Position numbers and translations under genes: made by a program | In this document: one piece after another, positions 48,210-57,460 of the stretch | Layout: each line of letters begins with the position of its first letter | Numbering within the stretch: the first letter of the stretch is position 1 | The notes under the pieces: model-generated | Databases searched by the model: none | What the model saw: only the letters and a program-made list of their open reading frames with translations | Told to the model about the DNA's origin: nothing | Assembly: GCA_934647165.1 (NCBI GenBank) | Contig: CAKUFA010000006.1 | Location: 1 to 64,000 of the forward strand | Direction of reading: 5' to 3' | Length of the DNA stretch: 64,000 nt | Source: an uncultured Clostridia bacterium | GTDB taxonomy: Bacteria > Bacillota > Clostridia > Christensenellales > Aristaeellaceae

Positions 48210-49703
48210 TTACTTTTCCACCCAATTCAGCGACCGTTCTACCGCGCGATGCCAACCACGAAGCAGATTGCGCCGTGTGTATTCCTCCATGGCAGGCTCG
48301 AAGGTCAAATCACGCTGCCAAACCCTGGCTGTATCTTCCACCCTGTCATATACCCCAACAGCCAGCCCGGCCAGCAGCGCGGCACCCAGCGCTGTGGTTT
48401 CCATCACCTGGGGGCGCACCACCGGCACGTTCATAATATCGGACTGGAACTGCATCAAAAACGCGTTGGCGCTTGCTCCGCCATCCACCTGCAAGCGTGT
48501 TGGCTTAAACCCGCAATCCTGCTCCATGGCGTTCATCAAATCGGCAGATTGATAAGCAATAGCTTCCAACGCGGCACGGACTACATGGGCACGGCCTGTG
48601 CCGCGGGTCATCCCCACCAGCGTTCCGCGGCTGTACATATCCCACCACGGCGCGCCGAGACCGGTAAACGCAGGCACCAAATATACCCCGCCAGTATCCT
48701 TCACGGAGGTGGCAACCCCTTCGCTTTCCGCAGCCGTGGCAATCAGGTGCATTTCATCTCGGAGCCACTGAATGGTTGCGCCGCCCATGAACACGCTTCC
48801 CTCCAGCGCATAGGTCGGCTTGCCATGAATGCGCCATGCCATGGTGGACAAAAGGCCATGCTCGCTGCGCACCATCTTGTCGCCTACATTCATCAGCATA
48901 AAGCAGCCCGTGCCATATGTATTCTTGACCATGCCCTTTTCCAGGCACGCCTGCCCGAACAAGGAAGCATGCTGGTCACCCGCCATGGCCGCAACCGGAA
49001 TAAGCCGCCCAAGGATAGCCGGATCAAGCATGCCGATCACCTCGCTGGAATCCACCACCCTTGGCAAGCACGCCCGGGGAACATCCAGCATTTTCAGCAG
49101 CTCGTCATCCCAGTCCTGGGTTTCCAAATTGAACATCATGGTGCGGCCGGCATTGGTGGCGTCCGTCACATGCGGCCTTCCCGTCACCAAATGCCATGCA
49201 AGGAAGCTGTCCACTGTGCCGAAGCACAATTCACCCCGCTCGGCTTTTTCGTGCAAATCCAGGTGATCCAGCAGCCATGCCAGCTTCGTACCGGAAAAAT
49301 AAGCGTCCGGAATCAGTCCGGTTTTACGGCGAATCATATCGCCATAACCCAACTGAAGCAGCTTCTCCACATTGTGGGCCGTTCGGCGGCACTGCCACAC
49401 AATGGCGTTGTGCACGCACTTTCCGGTTTCCTTGTCCCACAACAGGGTGGTTTCCCGCTGATTGGTGATGCCGATGGCCGCAATATCCTCCACCTCCACA
49501 CCGCTCAGCTTCACTGCCTGCTGCAAAGCGGTTATCTGCGTGGTGAGAATATCGTTCGGGTCATGCTCCACCCAGCCAGGCTTGGGATAGTGCTGCGGGA
49601 ACTCCACGCCATGGGAGGCGAGCATGTGTCCTGCGGTGTCAAACACTACTGCCCGGGAACTGGTCGTGCCCTGATCCAGCGCGATAAGTACCTTCTGTGC
49701 CAT
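48210..49703 (-). CDS. glpK: Glycerol kinase
   Basis: Phosphorylates glycerol to glycerol-3-phosphate. The 497-residue product has the FGGY features: ALDQGTTSSRAVVFD (phosphate loop), GITNQRETTLLWDKETGKCVHNAIVWQCRRT, TYGTGCFMLMNVG, and LVGMTRGTGRAHVVRAALEAIAYQSADLMNAM with LQVDGGASANAFLMQFQSD. AGGAGG lies before the ATG at 49703. No glpF or glpD adjoins it. Its product could feed PlsY-dependent lipid synthesis. Confidence 0.96.
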   Translation of the reverse strand: MAQKVLIALDQGTTSSRAVVFDTAGHMLASHGVEFPQHYPKPGWVEHDPNDILTTQITALQQAVKLSGVEVEDIAAIGITNQRETTLLWDKETGKCVHNAIVWQCRRTAHNVEKLLQLGYGDMIRRKTGLIPDAYFSGTKLAWLLDHLDLHEKAERGELCFGTVDSFLAWHLVTGRPHVTDATNAGRTMMFNLETQDWDDELLKMLDVPRACLPRVVDSSEVIGMLDPAILGRLIPVAAMAGDQHASLFGQACLEKGMVKNTYGTGCFMLMNVGDKMVRSEHGLLSTMAWRIHGKPTYALEGSVFMGGATIQWLRDEMHLIATAAESEGVATSVKDTGGVYLVPAFTGLGAPWWDMYSRGTLVGMTRGTGRAHVVRAALEAIAYQSADLMNAMEQDCGFKPTRLQVDGGASANAFLMQFQSDIMNVPVVRPQVMETTALGAALLAGLAVGVYDRVEDTARVWQRDLTFEPAMEEYTRRNLLRGWHRAVERSLNWVEK

Positions 49704-49764
49704 AAAACAACCTCCTGCTATCCCGGCAAATCTGCCGGTTTTCTTTTGTAAATAGCGCAAGGGC

Positions 49765-49794
49765 TCAGGGGGAGTGTTCCTCTTCCCCTGAGCC
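49765..49794 (-). terminator. Hairpin after the beta-propeller gene
   Basis: GGCTCAGGGG and CCCCTGAGCC pair perfectly around 10 bases, between the propeller gene and glpK. The T-run is weak. Confidence 0.6.
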
Positions 49795-49830
49795 GAAACG
49801 GAGGATTCCTTTCCTCCCCTCATGCACTTG

Positions 49831-52659
49831 TCAATCCAGCGAAATGCCGTAGATATGCGCGGTATCCTTGCCGGTGGTGCCAATCACCAATGTGCTGCCG
49901 TACACGGCCGGGCTGCCCTCAATGGTTCCTTCCACCTTCAGGGTGGAAACCACTTCGCCGGTCAGACCCTTGAGCAGATATAGCGTGCCGCTGGCGCTTG
50001 CCTGCACAATCCAGCTTTCGCCATCCTTGCTGTACACAGCCACAGGAGAAGAATAGCTGTAGTCGTCCAGCGCACGCGTCCAGGCCACGGAACCGTCCTT
50101 CTTGTTCAGGGCAATCACCGCACCGCTCACTGCGCCATCCGCGCCGTTGATGGTCACACCGGGGTCAGTCATCAGGCTGGAGATGGTGTAGATCACCAAT
50201 CCGTCGATGTCATCCGTGCCGATAACCGCGCTGGCCATCGCACCGGGCACCACCTTGGACTTGTTCTGCTTGCGCACGCCGATTTCCTGCGTCCAATCCA
50301 GCGCGCCGGTCATGGCATTGTAACGGCGGATCTGGCAGTTGCCCTTGTTGCGGTTGGTCAGGGTATTGGCCGTGTAGAGCCACAGGGTTCCATTGTCATC
50401 AAAGTCCAGCGAGATGGCAGCATTCACCTCATCGCCGGTGGCCACCGCCCACATCGTCTTCATGGTGGTGGTATCCACGCAGCGCAGGATGCCCTTCACA
50501 TCAGCGTAGAACACGTAGTTCTGATACATGGCCAGGGAGGACTCCACTGCCGTCTCCTTGGCCTTTTCCTTGTTGGCCTTTGCTTTCATCACCACGGAGG
50601 TAGGATCCAGCTTGATGGAGCCCACATTGTAATCAAATTCCGTGCCCAGCTTGGTGGTGTAAAGCATACCGTTGGTGCCGATGGCCACCAGCGTGTCGGA
50701 AGTAGGATCAATCAGAGCCGTGGTATCAAATGCGCCAACCTCATTGTAGGGGCGCTTCAGCTTGCCGTCCAGGCCGTCAATCATGTAAATCTGTTCCTGA
50801 TTGAGCAGGTTGTAGAAGCGAAGGCCGATATCGCCGGTGCCGCTCTTCATTTTGCGGGCATACTGGCCAACGGTCATCACCGGATAGCCCAGCGGGTGCA
50901 GGCTTACCGAGCCCTTCATGGGATAACCAACCTTCACCACCTCTCGGGTGGGCTGGCCGTCTGCCAGGTCTAGGAAGTAGATGTTGCCATCCATACCGGC
51001 AACGATGACTTCCTTCAGTGCGGTGGTGTTGCGCTTTTCTTCCGTGATGTTAGTGAAGGCACGCACCTCACGGCTCCATTTGATGATGGCGGGCTGACCC
51101 GTCCAGCCGATGCCATAGTACGTGGCGCTTGCTCCGCGCACGCTGCCTGCGTCCGCCGTCCACTTAAGGCTCATACCGCTCAGGCTTTCCACATTGCCCA
51201 CCGCCGCATTCTGCCGGAACGCGTCGCCGCGGTAGGTCATCACGCCATAGGGCATGGTGGTATAAGCCCCGGCGGCAGGCATGTTCAGCACATCCTTTTC
51301 CGTGCGGCTGTAGTCTCTGAGCTTCTTGGTGTTGGCATAGGCCACTTCCTCCGCAATCAGCTTGGAGGGCACGGCTTCCGCATCAGCTTGTGCGCTCAAG
51401 TGGGGCACAGCGGTGGGAACAGGCGTGGGTTCGGGGGTCGGTTCAGGCGTCGCTGTGGGCTCCACAGTCGGCGTTGCAGTGGGTGCAATCGTCGGGGTTG
51501 CCGTAGGCTCCAGGGTTGGCGTAGGCGCAACGGTCGGTTCTGCCGTAGGCACTTCGGTGGGCACCGGCGTCGCAGGCGCCTGCGTAGTCACTGCTTCGGT
51601 CGCCGTCGCCACAGGCTCAGCTGTTGTCATCGCGGCAGCTTCCACCGTCTGCCGGGCCGCAATGGCCAGGTTCAGGCTCTTCCCTGTTTCCAGCCACGTT
51701 TCGCCATCCAGCACCTGGGCGCTCACTGCGCCTTCATAACCATCAGGCACGGAAAGGATCAGCGTCCAGATGCGGATATCCGCATTGTCCGTAGCCACGG
51801 AGGTGGTGGTTTCCAGCTCCTGACCATCTTCATCCACCACACGCACGCCGTTCACGTTCTTGGTGGTGGTCATGGAAAACACCACTTGCGCCGGCGCGCT
51901 TCCCGTGGTGTTAGCCGCGGAAAAGTCCAGCGCTTCCGCCGGAACCGTTTTTTCGTTGTTCAGCAGCTTTCCCGCATTACCCACCAGCGAGGACACAACG
52001 CCTGTCACCGTGGACTTAATCTGTCCCAACGTGCCGGTCGCATCATCGGGGATCAGCATCACGCCCAGCACGGCCAGGGCAATCACCAACACCAGCGCTA
52101 CCAGCGCAATGAGCCAACCGTGTTTTTTGCGCGGCGGTTCCTCTTCTTCATACCCGGCAGTGGGTACCTCGCGTGCATTGCGCACGGCAGGCTTCAGGCT
52201 TTCGCCTTGTTCGCCGCGCACATAGCTGCTGTTTACCGGCGGCCGCTGGCTATAGCCGGGGGCATTCACAGGGCGGCGCGCCATATCCTGCCGGGATTGC
52301 GCTGCCGGGCGCGCCTGGGTGGCACGGTTGCGATCCAGACTGGCCGGGCGCGGTACGCCGCGGGGCGGCGCTGGCGTTTCTCCGGTGCTGCCGGGCACAG
52401 GGCGTGTTGTCACGCGGGTGCGGGGCGTTGCAGCGCCCTCTTCCTGCTCATCCGCAGGCGCCGGGGCGTTCTTCTTCGTTTCAAGCACAGGCGGCGTCGC
52501 CTGCGTATTCTCCATCTGCACATAACGGGATGCGCGGCGGCGATGCAGCTGATTCGGTTGGGTCGTGTCGCTCACCGGGGGCATGACCCTGGTGGGCTGT
52601 GCCTCGTCACAGGCAGGGGTAGCGGGGGACTGTTGCGGATTTTTCTGATAATCGCTCAA
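49831..52659 (-). CDS. Large membrane-anchored PQQ-like beta-propeller protein
   Basis: A 942-residue protein. Residues 1-170 are polar, Pro/Arg/Gln-rich and cytoplasmic; a membrane segment follows at about 181-203. Then come an adhesion-like beta domain (about 240-345), a Thr/Pro/Glu stalk (about 355-420, many PTAEPT-like repeats), and a C-terminal 500-residue PQQ/quinoprotein-type propeller (IYFLDLADGQPTREVV, GILRCVDTTTMKTMWAVATGDEV, GAVIALNKKDGSVAWTRALDDYSYSSP). It begins with TTG, 9 bases after AAGGAG. It likely presents the propeller outside the cell as a binding platform. Confidence 0.82.
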   Translation of the reverse strand: MSDYQKNPQQSPATPACDEAQPTRVMPPVSDTTQPNQLHRRRASRYVQMENTQATPPVLETKKNAPAPADEQEEGAATPRTRVTTRPVPGSTGETPAPPRGVPRPASLDRNRATQARPAAQSRQDMARRPVNAPGYSQRPPVNSSYVRGEQGESLKPAVRNAREVPTAGYEEEEPPRKKHGWLIALVALVLVIALAVLGVMLIPDDATGTLGQIKSTVTGVVSSLVGNAGKLLNNEKTVPAEALDFSAANTTGSAPAQVVFSMTTTKNVNGVRVVDEDGQELETTTSVATDNADIRIWTLILSVPDGYEGAVSAQVLDGETWLETGKSLNLAIAARQTVEAAAMTTAEPVATATEAVTTQAPATPVPTEVPTAEPTVAPTPTLEPTATPTIAPTATPTVEPTATPEPTPEPTPVPTAVPHLSAQADAEAVPSKLIAEEVAYANTKKLRDYSRTEKDVLNMPAAGAYTTMPYGVMTYRGDAFRQNAAVGNVESLSGMSLKWTADAGSVRGASATYYGIGWTGQPAIIKWSREVRAFTNITEEKRNTTALKEVIVAGMDGNIYFLDLADGQPTREVVKVGYPMKGSVSLHPLGYPVMTVGQYARKMKSGTGDIGLRFYNLLNQEQIYMIDGLDGKLKRPYNEVGAFDTTALIDPTSDTLVAIGTNGMLYTTKLGTEFDYNVGSIKLDPTSVVMKAKANKEKAKETAVESSLAMYQNYVFYADVKGILRCVDTTTMKTMWAVATGDEVNAAISLDFDDNGTLWLYTANTLTNRNKGNCQIRRYNAMTGALDWTQEIGVRKQNKSKVVPGAMASAVIGTDDIDGLVIYTISSLMTDPGVTINGADGAVSGAVIALNKKDGSVAWTRALDDYSYSSPVAVYSKDGESWIVQASASGTLYLLKGLTGEVVSTLKVEGTIEGSPAVYGSTLVIGTTGKDTAHIYGISLD

Positions 52660-52801
52660 AGCTCTTTACTCCTTTGCGATGCATTCCGTGTTTCATGGTC
52701 CCTCCTATTATACCTTAAACGCGGTGCATGTACAAGCTTTTCTGCAAAATCTGTGCAAATCTCCGGCTTTTTTACGCATGTTACAGCCTTGAAGCTTCTC
52801 C

Positions 52802-52975
52802 TCACGCCTGCCTGTCTGTTTTGCCGGCAGCACTGTGCTGCTCGGCCGAAGCCACCGTCAGCTCATCGATCATTTGGCTTGTGCGCAGCACGGTTTCCGT
52901 GTCTCCCGCATCCATCGCATTGGCCAGCATGCTCTGCAAAAACACCATCGGATCCCGCTTCAGCAAATCTTCCAT
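52802..52975 (-). CDS. 57-residue protein, possibly Spo0E-like
   Basis: An open frame after AGGAGGG on the minus strand. The product reads MEDLLKRDPMVFLQSMLANAM, DAGDTETVLRTSQMIDELTV and a polar end. The stretch TSQMIDELTV resembles the SQxLDxLI signature of Spo0E-type aspartyl-phosphate phosphatases, which act on Spo0A~P, but the match is short. It could also be a plain helical microprotein. It is divergent from the DUF362 gene. Confidence 0.55.
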   Translation of the reverse strand: MEDLLKRDPMVFLQSMLANAMDAGDTETVLRTSQMIDELTVASAEQHSAAGKTDRQA

Positions 52976-53199
52976 TTCTTCTTTCCCTCCTGTTTTGTGT
53001 CCGTTCTTCTATAGATTACCGCGTTTTCTTTTTTCGTCAATCGCGAAGAAGAACTATCTTTGTCGAGGTTTGTCGAACAGAAAATTATTCACATAACCTT
53101 AACAATTTTTTCCGCTACGCAGCGTCATTCGACAGAATGCTTGCTTTTCCGCCACGGCCATGTTATGATGAACGCAATTTTTTCCGGGAGGAATCGCGT

Positions 53200-54357
53200 A
53201 TGGAACGCTCCGTGGTAGCCCTTGTTCCCCTGGATGGATATGATTGTCAGGCTCTGGTGGACGCAGCGGTGCAGCAGGGTATCGCGCTGCTTGGCGGCAT
53301 AGATTGCTTTGTTCGCCCTGAAGATCGCATCCTTCTCAAGCCCAACATGCTCTCAGCCGCTCCGCCCTATAAAGCCGTGACAACGCATCCTGCCGTTTTT
53401 TCCGCCGTGGCCGGACTGCTGCATCAGTCTGGTTTCACGCACCTGAGCTACGGTGACAGCCCCGGCAATCCCACCGCCACCCCCCGCAAGGTTGCGGACG
53501 CAAGCGGCATTGCCCAGGCCGCGCAGGCCTGGAATATCAGCCCTGCCGACTTTGACCACGGCGTAAGCATCGCTTTTCCCCGGGGAGAAGCTGCACACAG
53601 CTTTTGCCTGTGCCAGGGCGTTGTGGATGCGGACGCCGTCATCAGCCTGTCTAAAATGAAAACCCACGCTCTGGAGCGCATCACCGGTGCAGTGAAGAAT
53701 CTCTACGGCTGCATCTACAGTGTGAACAAAGCCGCAGGACATGCGCGCCATCCCTCTTCCGATACTTTTGCGGACATGCTGTGCGATTTGCACCGCCTGG
53801 TGAAACCCCGTTTGCACATCATGGATGGCGTGGTAGCCATGGAAGGCAACGGTCCCACCTCAGGCATACCGGTGGAGATGCATGTTCTGCTGTTTTCCGC
53901 CGATCCCGTTGCGCTGGACAGCGTGTTCGCTTCGCTGATCAATCTTTCTCCCGCCGCCGTGCCCACCTGTGTAAGCGGTGCGAAGCATCACCTTGGGGTT
54001 ATGGAGGAAAGTGCTATTGTCGTCCGCACACCAAACGGAGATATGACGCTTTCCCAGGCTGCCGCGCGTTATGGAAAACCGGAGTTTGACGTTTATCGCG
54101 GCGTGATGAAAAAACACCTGCTTTCCAAGCTGATGCCGCTCCTGCCCTTTTTGCAGGATCGTCCACAGGTGGACAAGCACAAGTGCATTGCCTGTGGCAT
54201 TTGTCAGGAGTCCTGCCCTGTTCCCGGGAAAGCCGTGCATTCGGGTCATGGACAAAAAGCGAAATACGATTATCACCATTGCATCCGCTGCTACTGCTGC
54301 CAGGAAATGTGCCCCGTGAAGGCAATCTCCGTTCATCACCCGATCAGCCGCAAGTAA
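53200..54357 (+). CDS. DUF362 and 4Fe-4S ferredoxin domain protein
   Basis: A 385-residue protein. Residues 1-300 form the DUF362 domain (RPEDRILLKPNMLSAAPPYKAVTTHPAVF, SYGDSPGNPT, ISLSKMKTHALERITGAVKNLYGCI, HIMDGVVAMEGNGPTSG). The C-terminus has two 4Fe-4S motifs, CIACGICQESCPVPGKA and CIRCYCCQEMCPVKAIS. Such proteins of anaerobes are thought to carry electrons, but the partner is unknown. The ATG at 53200 follows GGGAGG. Much of the upstream open frame is the complement of the propeller gene and not coding. Confidence 0.9.
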   Translation: MERSVVALVPLDGYDCQALVDAAVQQGIALLGGIDCFVRPEDRILLKPNMLSAAPPYKAVTTHPAVFSAVAGLLHQSGFTHLSYGDSPGNPTATPRKVADASGIAQAAQAWNISPADFDHGVSIAFPRGEAAHSFCLCQGVVDADAVISLSKMKTHALERITGAVKNLYGCIYSVNKAAGHARHPSSDTFADMLCDLHRLVKPRLHIMDGVVAMEGNGPTSGIPVEMHVLLFSADPVALDSVFASLINLSPAAVPTCVSGAKHHLGVMEESAIVVRTPNGDMTLSQAAARYGKPEFDVYRGVMKKHLLSKLMPLLPFLQDRPQVDKHKCIACGICQESCPVPGKAVHSGHGQKAKYDYHHCIRCYCCQEMCPVKAISVHHPISRK

Positions 54358-54392
54358 GCAGCATTGCGCATGCAGGCGATTCTGAGCAACAT

Positions 54393-54452
54393 AAAGCGGA
54401 CAGGGCATCCTGTAAGGCCATATGGCCACAGCATGCTTCCTGTCCGCTTTTC
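54393..54452. terminator. Terminator between DUF362 gene and gpmI
   Basis: AAAGCGGACAGG and CCTGTCCGCTTT form a long interrupted stem with T/A-tracts on both sides. It can end both convergent transcripts. The GCGGACA arm is shared with the hairpins at 18336 and 37009. Confidence 0.8.
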
Positions 54453-54541
54453 ATGCCTTGCTTATTCAGCTGATGTTTTCAGGCAAAGCAGAGCGGAGGA
54501 TCGTTTCTAAGCCGCTGTGCTCTCGCCTCACGCCTTCTTTT

Positions 54542-56119
54542 TTACCGAATCATGGATTCTTCCCAGCAATCGAAGGGCTTGATTTCCAGCAGGTCAGCAA
54601 CCGTAGCGGCCACATTGGCCAGCCCGAAGTGACCTTCCGCCTTCAGCTCATGCCGGGCATCCTTGTCGTACACAATGAACGGCACCGGATTCAGGCTATG
54701 CGCCGTGCGAACCACCACAGCGCCCTTCTTGTTCTTTTCCAGCATCTGGTCAGCATTGCCGTGGTCGGCCGTCACTACCAGAATCGCGCCATGCTCATCG
54801 CAAGCCTTCTTCACGCGGGCAAGGCACAGGTCAACGCTCTCCACCGCGATTTCCGTGGCCAGCAGGTTGCCGGTGTGGCCCACCATATCGCCATTGGGAT
54901 AGTTGCAGCGGATGAAGCCATACTTGCCGCTCTCAATGGCCGCAATCATCAGATCGGTCACTTCGGTGGCCTTCATCCACGGGCACTCGTCAAAGGAGCG
55001 CACGTCGGAGGGAACTTCAGCATAATCCTCCAGCTCCTCGGAGAATTTTTCAGAACGGTTGCCGTTCCAGAAATAGGTCACGTGACCATACTTCTGGGTT
55101 TCAGAGCAGGCATATTCCCTGATCCCGTTTTTCACCAGCAGTTCCGTCAGCGTGTTGCGAATCTCCGGCGGATTCACCAGGAACGCCTTGGGGATGCACA
55201 GGTCGCCATCATACTGCAGCATGCCGGCATACTTCACCCGCGGCACCACGCCACGGTCGAAATGGTTGAAGGCCGCATCGCCGTCAAAGGCCATGGACAG
55301 CTCCAGCGCGCGGTCGCCGCGGAAGTTGAAGAGGATCACGCTATCCCCGTCATGCATCGCGCCCACAGGCTGCCCGTTCTCCGCAATCACAAACGCGGGC
55401 AGATCCTGGTCGATCACACCCAGCTCAGCACGGTAGGTTTCCACCGCTTCCTTCGCGCTGGCAAACTGGCGGCCTTCGCCGTGCACATGGGTATCCCAGC
55501 CGCGCTTAACCATATCCCAGTTGGCCTGATAGCGGTCCATGGTAATCTGCATGCGGCCGCCGCCGGATGCAATGCGGCCATCGAAGGTCGCGTCATTCAG
55601 CTCTGCCAGGGTATCCTCCAGCTGCTGCACATATTCCAGGGCGCTGGTGGCAGGCACATCGCGGCCATCCAGCAGCACATGGCAGCGCACCCGGGCGATG
55701 CCTTCCTTCTTAGCTTCCTTCAGCATGGCGAGCAGGTGGCTGATGTTGGAGTGCACGTTGCCGTCGGACAAAAGGCCGATGAAGTGCAGCGTGGAATGAT
55801 GCTCCTTGCAGTTGCCGATCAGATCCTTCCAAGCCGCAGACTCGTAAATCTTTCCGCTCTCAATGGACTCATTCACCAGTTTTGCACCCTGGGAATAGAT
55901 CTGGCCGCAGCCCAGTGCGTTGTGGCCAACCTCGCTATTGCCCATGTCATCATCCGAAGGCAGGCCAACCGCCGTGCCATGCGCCTTGATGGTCAGGTGC
56001 GGTGCGGTCGCCTTCAGCTCATCCAGCGTCGGGGTCGTTGCTTTAAGAACCATATTGCCAAGGGTTTCCGGCGTTTCGCCCACGCCGTCCATCACAACCA
56101 AAACAACGGGCTTTTTCAT
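54542..56119 (-). CDS. gpmI: 2,3-bisphosphoglycerate-independent phosphoglycerate mutase
   Basis: Converts 3- to 2-phosphoglycerate in glycolysis. The 525-residue product has the metal/phosphatase core (VLVVMDGVGETPET; DDDMGNSEVGHNALGCGQIYSQG with the catalytic Ser; VVTADHGNADQM) and the HVLLDGRDVPATSALEYVQQLE insert of the transferase domain. AGGAGG lies before the ATG. The length matches GpmI. It is not with other glycolytic genes here. Confidence 0.96.
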   Translation of the reverse strand: MKKPVVLVVMDGVGETPETLGNMVLKATTPTLDELKATAPHLTIKAHGTAVGLPSDDDMGNSEVGHNALGCGQIYSQGAKLVNESIESGKIYESAAWKDLIGNCKEHHSTLHFIGLLSDGNVHSNISHLLAMLKEAKKEGIARVRCHVLLDGRDVPATSALEYVQQLEDTLAELNDATFDGRIASGGGRMQITMDRYQANWDMVKRGWDTHVHGEGRQFASAKEAVETYRAELGVIDQDLPAFVIAENGQPVGAMHDGDSVILFNFRGDRALELSMAFDGDAAFNHFDRGVVPRVKYAGMLQYDGDLCIPKAFLVNPPEIRNTLTELLVKNGIREYACSETQKYGHVTYFWNGNRSEKFSEELEDYAEVPSDVRSFDECPWMKATEVTDLMIAAIESGKYGFIRCNYPNGDMVGHTGNLLATEIAVESVDLCLARVKKACDEHGAILVVTADHGNADQMLEKNKKGAVVVRTAHSLNPVPFIVYDKDARHELKAEGHFGLANVAATVADLLEIKPFDCWEESMIR

Positions 56120-56261
56120 TATGTAGTTCCTCCTGTCTGTGGGGGCGCGCTTTTTCTGCACCCATGCCATAGAATAGCCCATTCCGGGCTGATTGTCAAC
56201 TAAAAAGCAGGATCGCCTCAGGGATGTATGCATCCCCCGCCATCCTGCTTTCAGGGTGCCT

Positions 56262-57226
56262 TTACTTTACCCAGGCCGCAGCGTTTTCACCCGCAATGAT
56301 GCCGAACACAACGTTCACCGTCAGGGGAGCCTCCCCCATGGTGCCCTCGTCCGCACACTCGCCTGCTGCATACAGTCCGGGAAGCACGTTGCCGTTTTCA
56401 TCAAGCGCCTCGGTGTCAGCATTCTCGGTAAAGCCGCCGAAGGTTCCCTGCGCAGCGGGCTTGGTCAGCAGCGCGTAGTAAGGCGCGTTGGTCAGGTTAG
56501 TGGTGAAGTTCTTCTTGTCAAAATCCAGGTCGCCGCCTTTCTTTGCATAGGTGGTGAAGGTTGCGCAGGTGTTCAGGAACGCATCCTTATCAGCATCGAG
56601 CCAGTCGGCCAGCCTTCCAGCGTGTCGGCCTGCACGGTATAACCGGCCTTGATATAGGTCTGTGCCGCCGTCACCTTGTCTACCAGCGTCCGGTCGAAAA
56701 CCATCATGTAGGTCTCGCCGCCGTTGTTCATGATAGCTTCGGAGTTGGGGGTATATGCGTCCTCCTCGTTCACAATACGCACGCCCGCATGGCTGACCAT
56801 GATGCAACCGTTCATGCGGAAGTTCGCAGCCGAAATGCAGGATGTATCTGTGATATAGTAAGCCGTGGGATTCACCTTCACACCGCACACCTTGCCCGTT
56901 TCGTCCCGCAGGATGGCAGTCGCCTCAGAGCACAGGCGATCGTCCACATTCTTGGCCTTCAGTTCGTTTTCCAGCGCCACACACATGAGATAGCCGGGCG
57001 CGCTGCCATCTGCCGGGCCATGGCCAAATGTATTGAGCAGACGGGGCAGATCCATGCCGATGCTGCTCAGCCAATCAGCCGCCTTGCCGCTGTTTTCCGC
57101 CAGTTGCCGGATGGCTGCCGGGTCTGCGGAGGCATTGCCTGCCGTCAGCTTTGCGGCGAACGCCAGCGTTACGCCCATGGTCATTCCCATGGCCAGCGCC
57201 ATAAACAGAGCCGGGAACTTTTTCAT
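56262..57226 (-). pseudogene. Broken FAD-dependent reductase (flavocytochrome c/fumarate reductase type)
   Basis: The 5' part (57226 to about 56580) encodes a signal peptide joined to AAIRQLAENSGKAADWLSSIGMDL, APGYLMCVALENELK, and FDRTLVDKV, which match the middle of flavocytochrome-c-type reductases. The frame then shifts at about 56,590-56,620 into one that reads FLNTCATFTTYAKKGGDLDF, TTNLTNAPYYALLTKPAAQGTFGGF and LPGLYAAGECADEGTMGEAPLTV. Besides the shift, the N-terminal GxGxxG segment that binds FAD is missing after the signal peptide. Unless the shift is a sequencing error, the gene is dead. AAAGGAG is still present before the start. Confidence 0.78.
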
Positions 57227-57460
57227 AACCGGCTCTCCTTTGTTTTTCAAGCTTGTCAATTTCTTTTATGCTTCTTCCTTGCTCCGGAAATCTCCGCGTA
57301 ATCTATTGGTAGCAGGCTTTGATTGGATTCTCACAAAAAGAAAAGACGAGGAGCTTTGTTCTGCAAACGCGCATGAAAGCGCCCTCCTTGCTGCTGGCAT
57401 GAAGCTCTTTCGATAACCATCCTGCGATTGAGTATTCTATTCCTTGTCAATGGCTCCGCC

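Noticed and set aside
51388..53199. Long plus-strand open frame leading into the DUF362 gene
   Set aside because: It is the complement of the propeller gene (His/Arg-rich product); the true start with a ribosome site is at 53200.
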